A stretch of 10,381 nt of DNA, from the NCBI GenBank assembly GCA_002494205.1, contig DLBE01000041.1, forward strand, positions 1-10,381. The letters run 5' to 3'. Below, piece by piece: positions 10,367 to 10,381 of the stretch. The position numbers were made by a program, and so were the translations under genes. Numbering within the stretch: the stretch's first letter is position 1; each line of letters opens with the position of its first letter. Origin of the DNA: Caryophanales bacterium UBA7029 (lineage in GTDB: Bacteria > Bacillota_I > Bacilli_A > RFN20 > CAG-826). The notes below the pieces were generated by a model. The model had not been told where the DNA came from, made no database searches, and saw only the letters and a list, made by a program, of their open reading frames with translations.

Positions 10367-10381
10367 CTAGCGAAAATCTGA

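Overview
The window is a stretch of A+T-rich bacterial chromosome in which every recognisable gene lies on the minus strand, so transcription runs from the right edge to the left. It looks like a low-GC Firmicutes-type (Bacillota) anaerobe. The reasons are the pcrA-ligA-gatCAB grouping known from that phylum, strong AAGGAGG-type ribosome binding sites, a class III (anaerobic) ribonucleotide reductase gene and GatCAB. A DTGDS variant in the GatA signature resembles what I recall from Mollicutes-like lineages. The genetic code is the standard one: pcrA ends with TGA exactly where the protein family ends, while tryptophan is TGG. An Erysipelotrichia- or Mollicutes-related gut lineage would fit, but I cannot place it more closely.

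Layout in order of transcription. At 10284-10381 there is an upstream region with a plausible promoter. From 10283 to 606 come eight tightly packed genes: pcrA (DNA helicase), ligA (NAD-dependent DNA ligase), gatC, gatA and gatB (tRNA-dependent amidotransferase), galE (UDP-glucose 4-epimerase), a serine alpha/beta hydrolase of the lysophospholipase/monoacylglycerol lipase type, and a small MazG-like nucleotide pyrophosphohydrolase. Neighbours overlap by up to 4 nt or are separated by at most 17 nt. A clear rho-independent terminator (559-587) closes the series. Next comes a noncoding region of about 230 bp (372-605) rich in symmetric sequence. At the left edge is the 5' end of nrdD, cut by the window boundary.

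The genes work in several housekeeping processes: DNA unwinding and repair (PcrA), nick sealing (LigA), making Gln-tRNA and/or Asn-tRNA by amidation (GatCAB), sugar nucleotide supply (GalE), lipid or ester hydrolysis (the hydrolase), cleaning of the nucleotide pool (MazG-like protein), and deoxynucleotide synthesis without oxygen (NrdD). Translational coupling is evident at several junctions.

I found no mobile element, CRISPR array, tRNA, rRNA or defence system, and no convincing new system. The points most worth a second look are regulatory. The nrdD leader carries a 13-bp-arm inverted repeat and an NrdR-box-like palindrome. gatC and pcrA lack Shine-Dalgarno sequences and have promoter-like hexamers so close to their start codons that leaderless or near-leaderless transcripts are possible.
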